Shown here: one piece after another, positions 54,102 to 54,543 of the stretch
Numbering within the stretch: position 1 is the first letter of the stretch
Layout of the letters: each line of letters starts with the position of its first letter
Assembly (NCBI GenBank): GCA_024644875.1
Contig: JAHEGY010000018.1
Location: 1 to 54,543 of the forward strand
Direction: 5' to 3'
Length of the DNA stretch: 54,543 nt
Origin: Cyclobacteriaceae bacterium
GTDB taxonomy: Bacteria > Bacteroidota > Bacteroidia > Cytophagales > Cyclobacteriaceae
Made by a program: the position numbers and the translations under genes
The notes under the pieces: model-generated
Seen by the model: the letters and a program-made list of their open reading frames with translations, nothing else
Told to the model about the DNA's origin: nothing
The model's database searches: none

Positions 54102-54543
54102 ATGATCAACCCTGACCAACACATCCATTTTATTGCAATCGGCGGAAGTGCTATGCATAATCTGGCCATTGCATTGCATCAGACAGGATATTATATAACA
54201 GGATCAGATGATGATATTTTTGAGCCGTCCAGATCAAGGTTATCGGAGAATGGATTATTGCCTTTGGAACTGGGTTGGCATCCAGAGAAGATAACCATAA
54301 GAACTAAAGCAGTTATCCTTGGAATGCATGCCAGGATCGATAATCCAGAATTAAAAAGAGCCATCGACCTCGGCATTCGAATATATTCCTTTCCGGATTT
54401 CGTATATGAATCTTCTAAAAATGCAAAAAGAGTAGTGATTGCAGGTTCGCATGGAAAAACCACCATTACTTCTATTATAATGCATGTCCTGCGCTATGCA
54501 GGTAAAGAATTTGATTACCTGGTTGGCGCCGGCATAGAAGGAT
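54102..54543 (+). CDS. mpl: Mur ligase family protein, Mpl/MurC type (5' part, runs off the window)
   Basis: The first 147 codons of a Mur ligase, cut by the window end. The N-terminal Rossmann domain opens IHFIAIGGSAMHNLAIALHQ, with TGYYITGSDDDIFEPSRSRL, then VILGMHARIDNPELKRA and the ATP-binding loop VVIAGSHGKTTITSII (P-loop with Ser rather than the usual Thr after Gly). The HARIDNPEL segment and the early GSDD/FEPS pattern fit the Mpl-type UDP-N-acetylmuramate:tripeptide ligase used in peptidoglycan recycling. In Bacteroidota such genes are often annotated just peptidoglycan synthetase. MurC is the alternative. It is divergent from dnaB, with a full consensus promoter. Confidence 0.87.
   Translation, partial: MINPDQHIHFIAIGGSAMHNLAIALHQTGYYITGSDDDIFEPSRSRLSENGLLPLELGWHPEKITIRTKAVILGMHARIDNPELKRAIDLGIRIYSFPDFVYESSKNAKRVVIAGSHGKTTITSIIMHVLRYAGKEFDYLVGAGIEG

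Noticed and set aside
1-54543. A search by eye for CRISPR arrays, tRNA or rRNA genes, insertion sequences, prophage or toxin-antitoxin pairs.
   Set aside because: No regular repeat-spacer pattern, cloverleaf, rRNA segment or transposase was seen. A short tRNA in a gap could still be missed without a scan.

Overview
The window is about 54.5 kb of low-GC chromosomal DNA from a Bacteroidota bacterium, probably a member of the Cytophagales or a relative. The evidence is a type IX secretion C-terminal sorting domain on a subtilase, a TonB-dependent receptor with an N-terminal regulatory domain, a Porin_10-type barrel, MacB-type permeases starting MFDxDKWQEI, weak Shine-Dalgarno sequences, and several -7 boxes of the Bacteroidota form TAnnTTTG. 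One promoter fits the full form, TTTG-N19-TAAATTTG. Nearly all genes look like core chromosomal genes. I see no rRNA, tRNA, CRISPR array, insertion sequence or prophage.

Layout from the left. (1) 14-2752: a short, probably truncated XRE-type regulator, then a three-gene operon of a Tm-1-like ATP-binding protein, a cupin and a PEP-hydrolase-like TIM barrel. (2) 2961-8515, minus: a TPR protein, gyrA, an outer-membrane barrel with a strongly basic tail, and an unknown cytoplasmic protein. (3) 8735-13061, plus: a split MacAB-like exporter of one ATPase, two tandem permeases and a membrane fusion protein. (4) 13147-22928, minus: a small exported protein, then a tightly packed eight-gene run reading etfB, etfA, bifunctional nuclease, CNT nucleoside transporter, lipoprotein, T9SS subtilase, rpe and a TonB receptor. 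(5) 23006-32943: a small TPR protein on plus, then on minus the thrS-infC-rpmI-rplT cluster preceded by a TPR lipoprotein, with parE-parC upstream. (6) 33159-39911: small membrane and lipoproteins, then a sugar-metabolism group of ROK kinase, class II aldolase and sugar/cation symporter, then an M28 peptidase. (7) 40171-48420: mtaB, a lone MacB-type permease, a conserved exported protein often labelled asparagine synthetase B, trmJ, a Porin_10 barrel, lpxK and a coiled-coil protein. (8) 48930-54543: nif3 with its zinc-ribbon partner, a TPR protein, dnaB, and the 5' part of an Mpl/MurC-type ligase divergent from dnaB.

The strongest leads are these. ParC ends in a perfect sliding-clamp-type peptide (QLDLF) after a long, charged, repeat-bearing tail. 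The dnaB-mpl intergenic region carries one perfect and two degenerate DnaA boxes in the same orientation, spaced about two and three helical turns. The Tm-1/cupin/TIM-barrel operon is a split version, with an insertion, of what is a single protein in plants. The exported protein at 42866 has an unsupported enzyme label in common use. The barrel at 6770 carries a basic tail. infC may start at a non-AUG codon. All functions were read from sequence motifs and remembered family patterns; no search was run.
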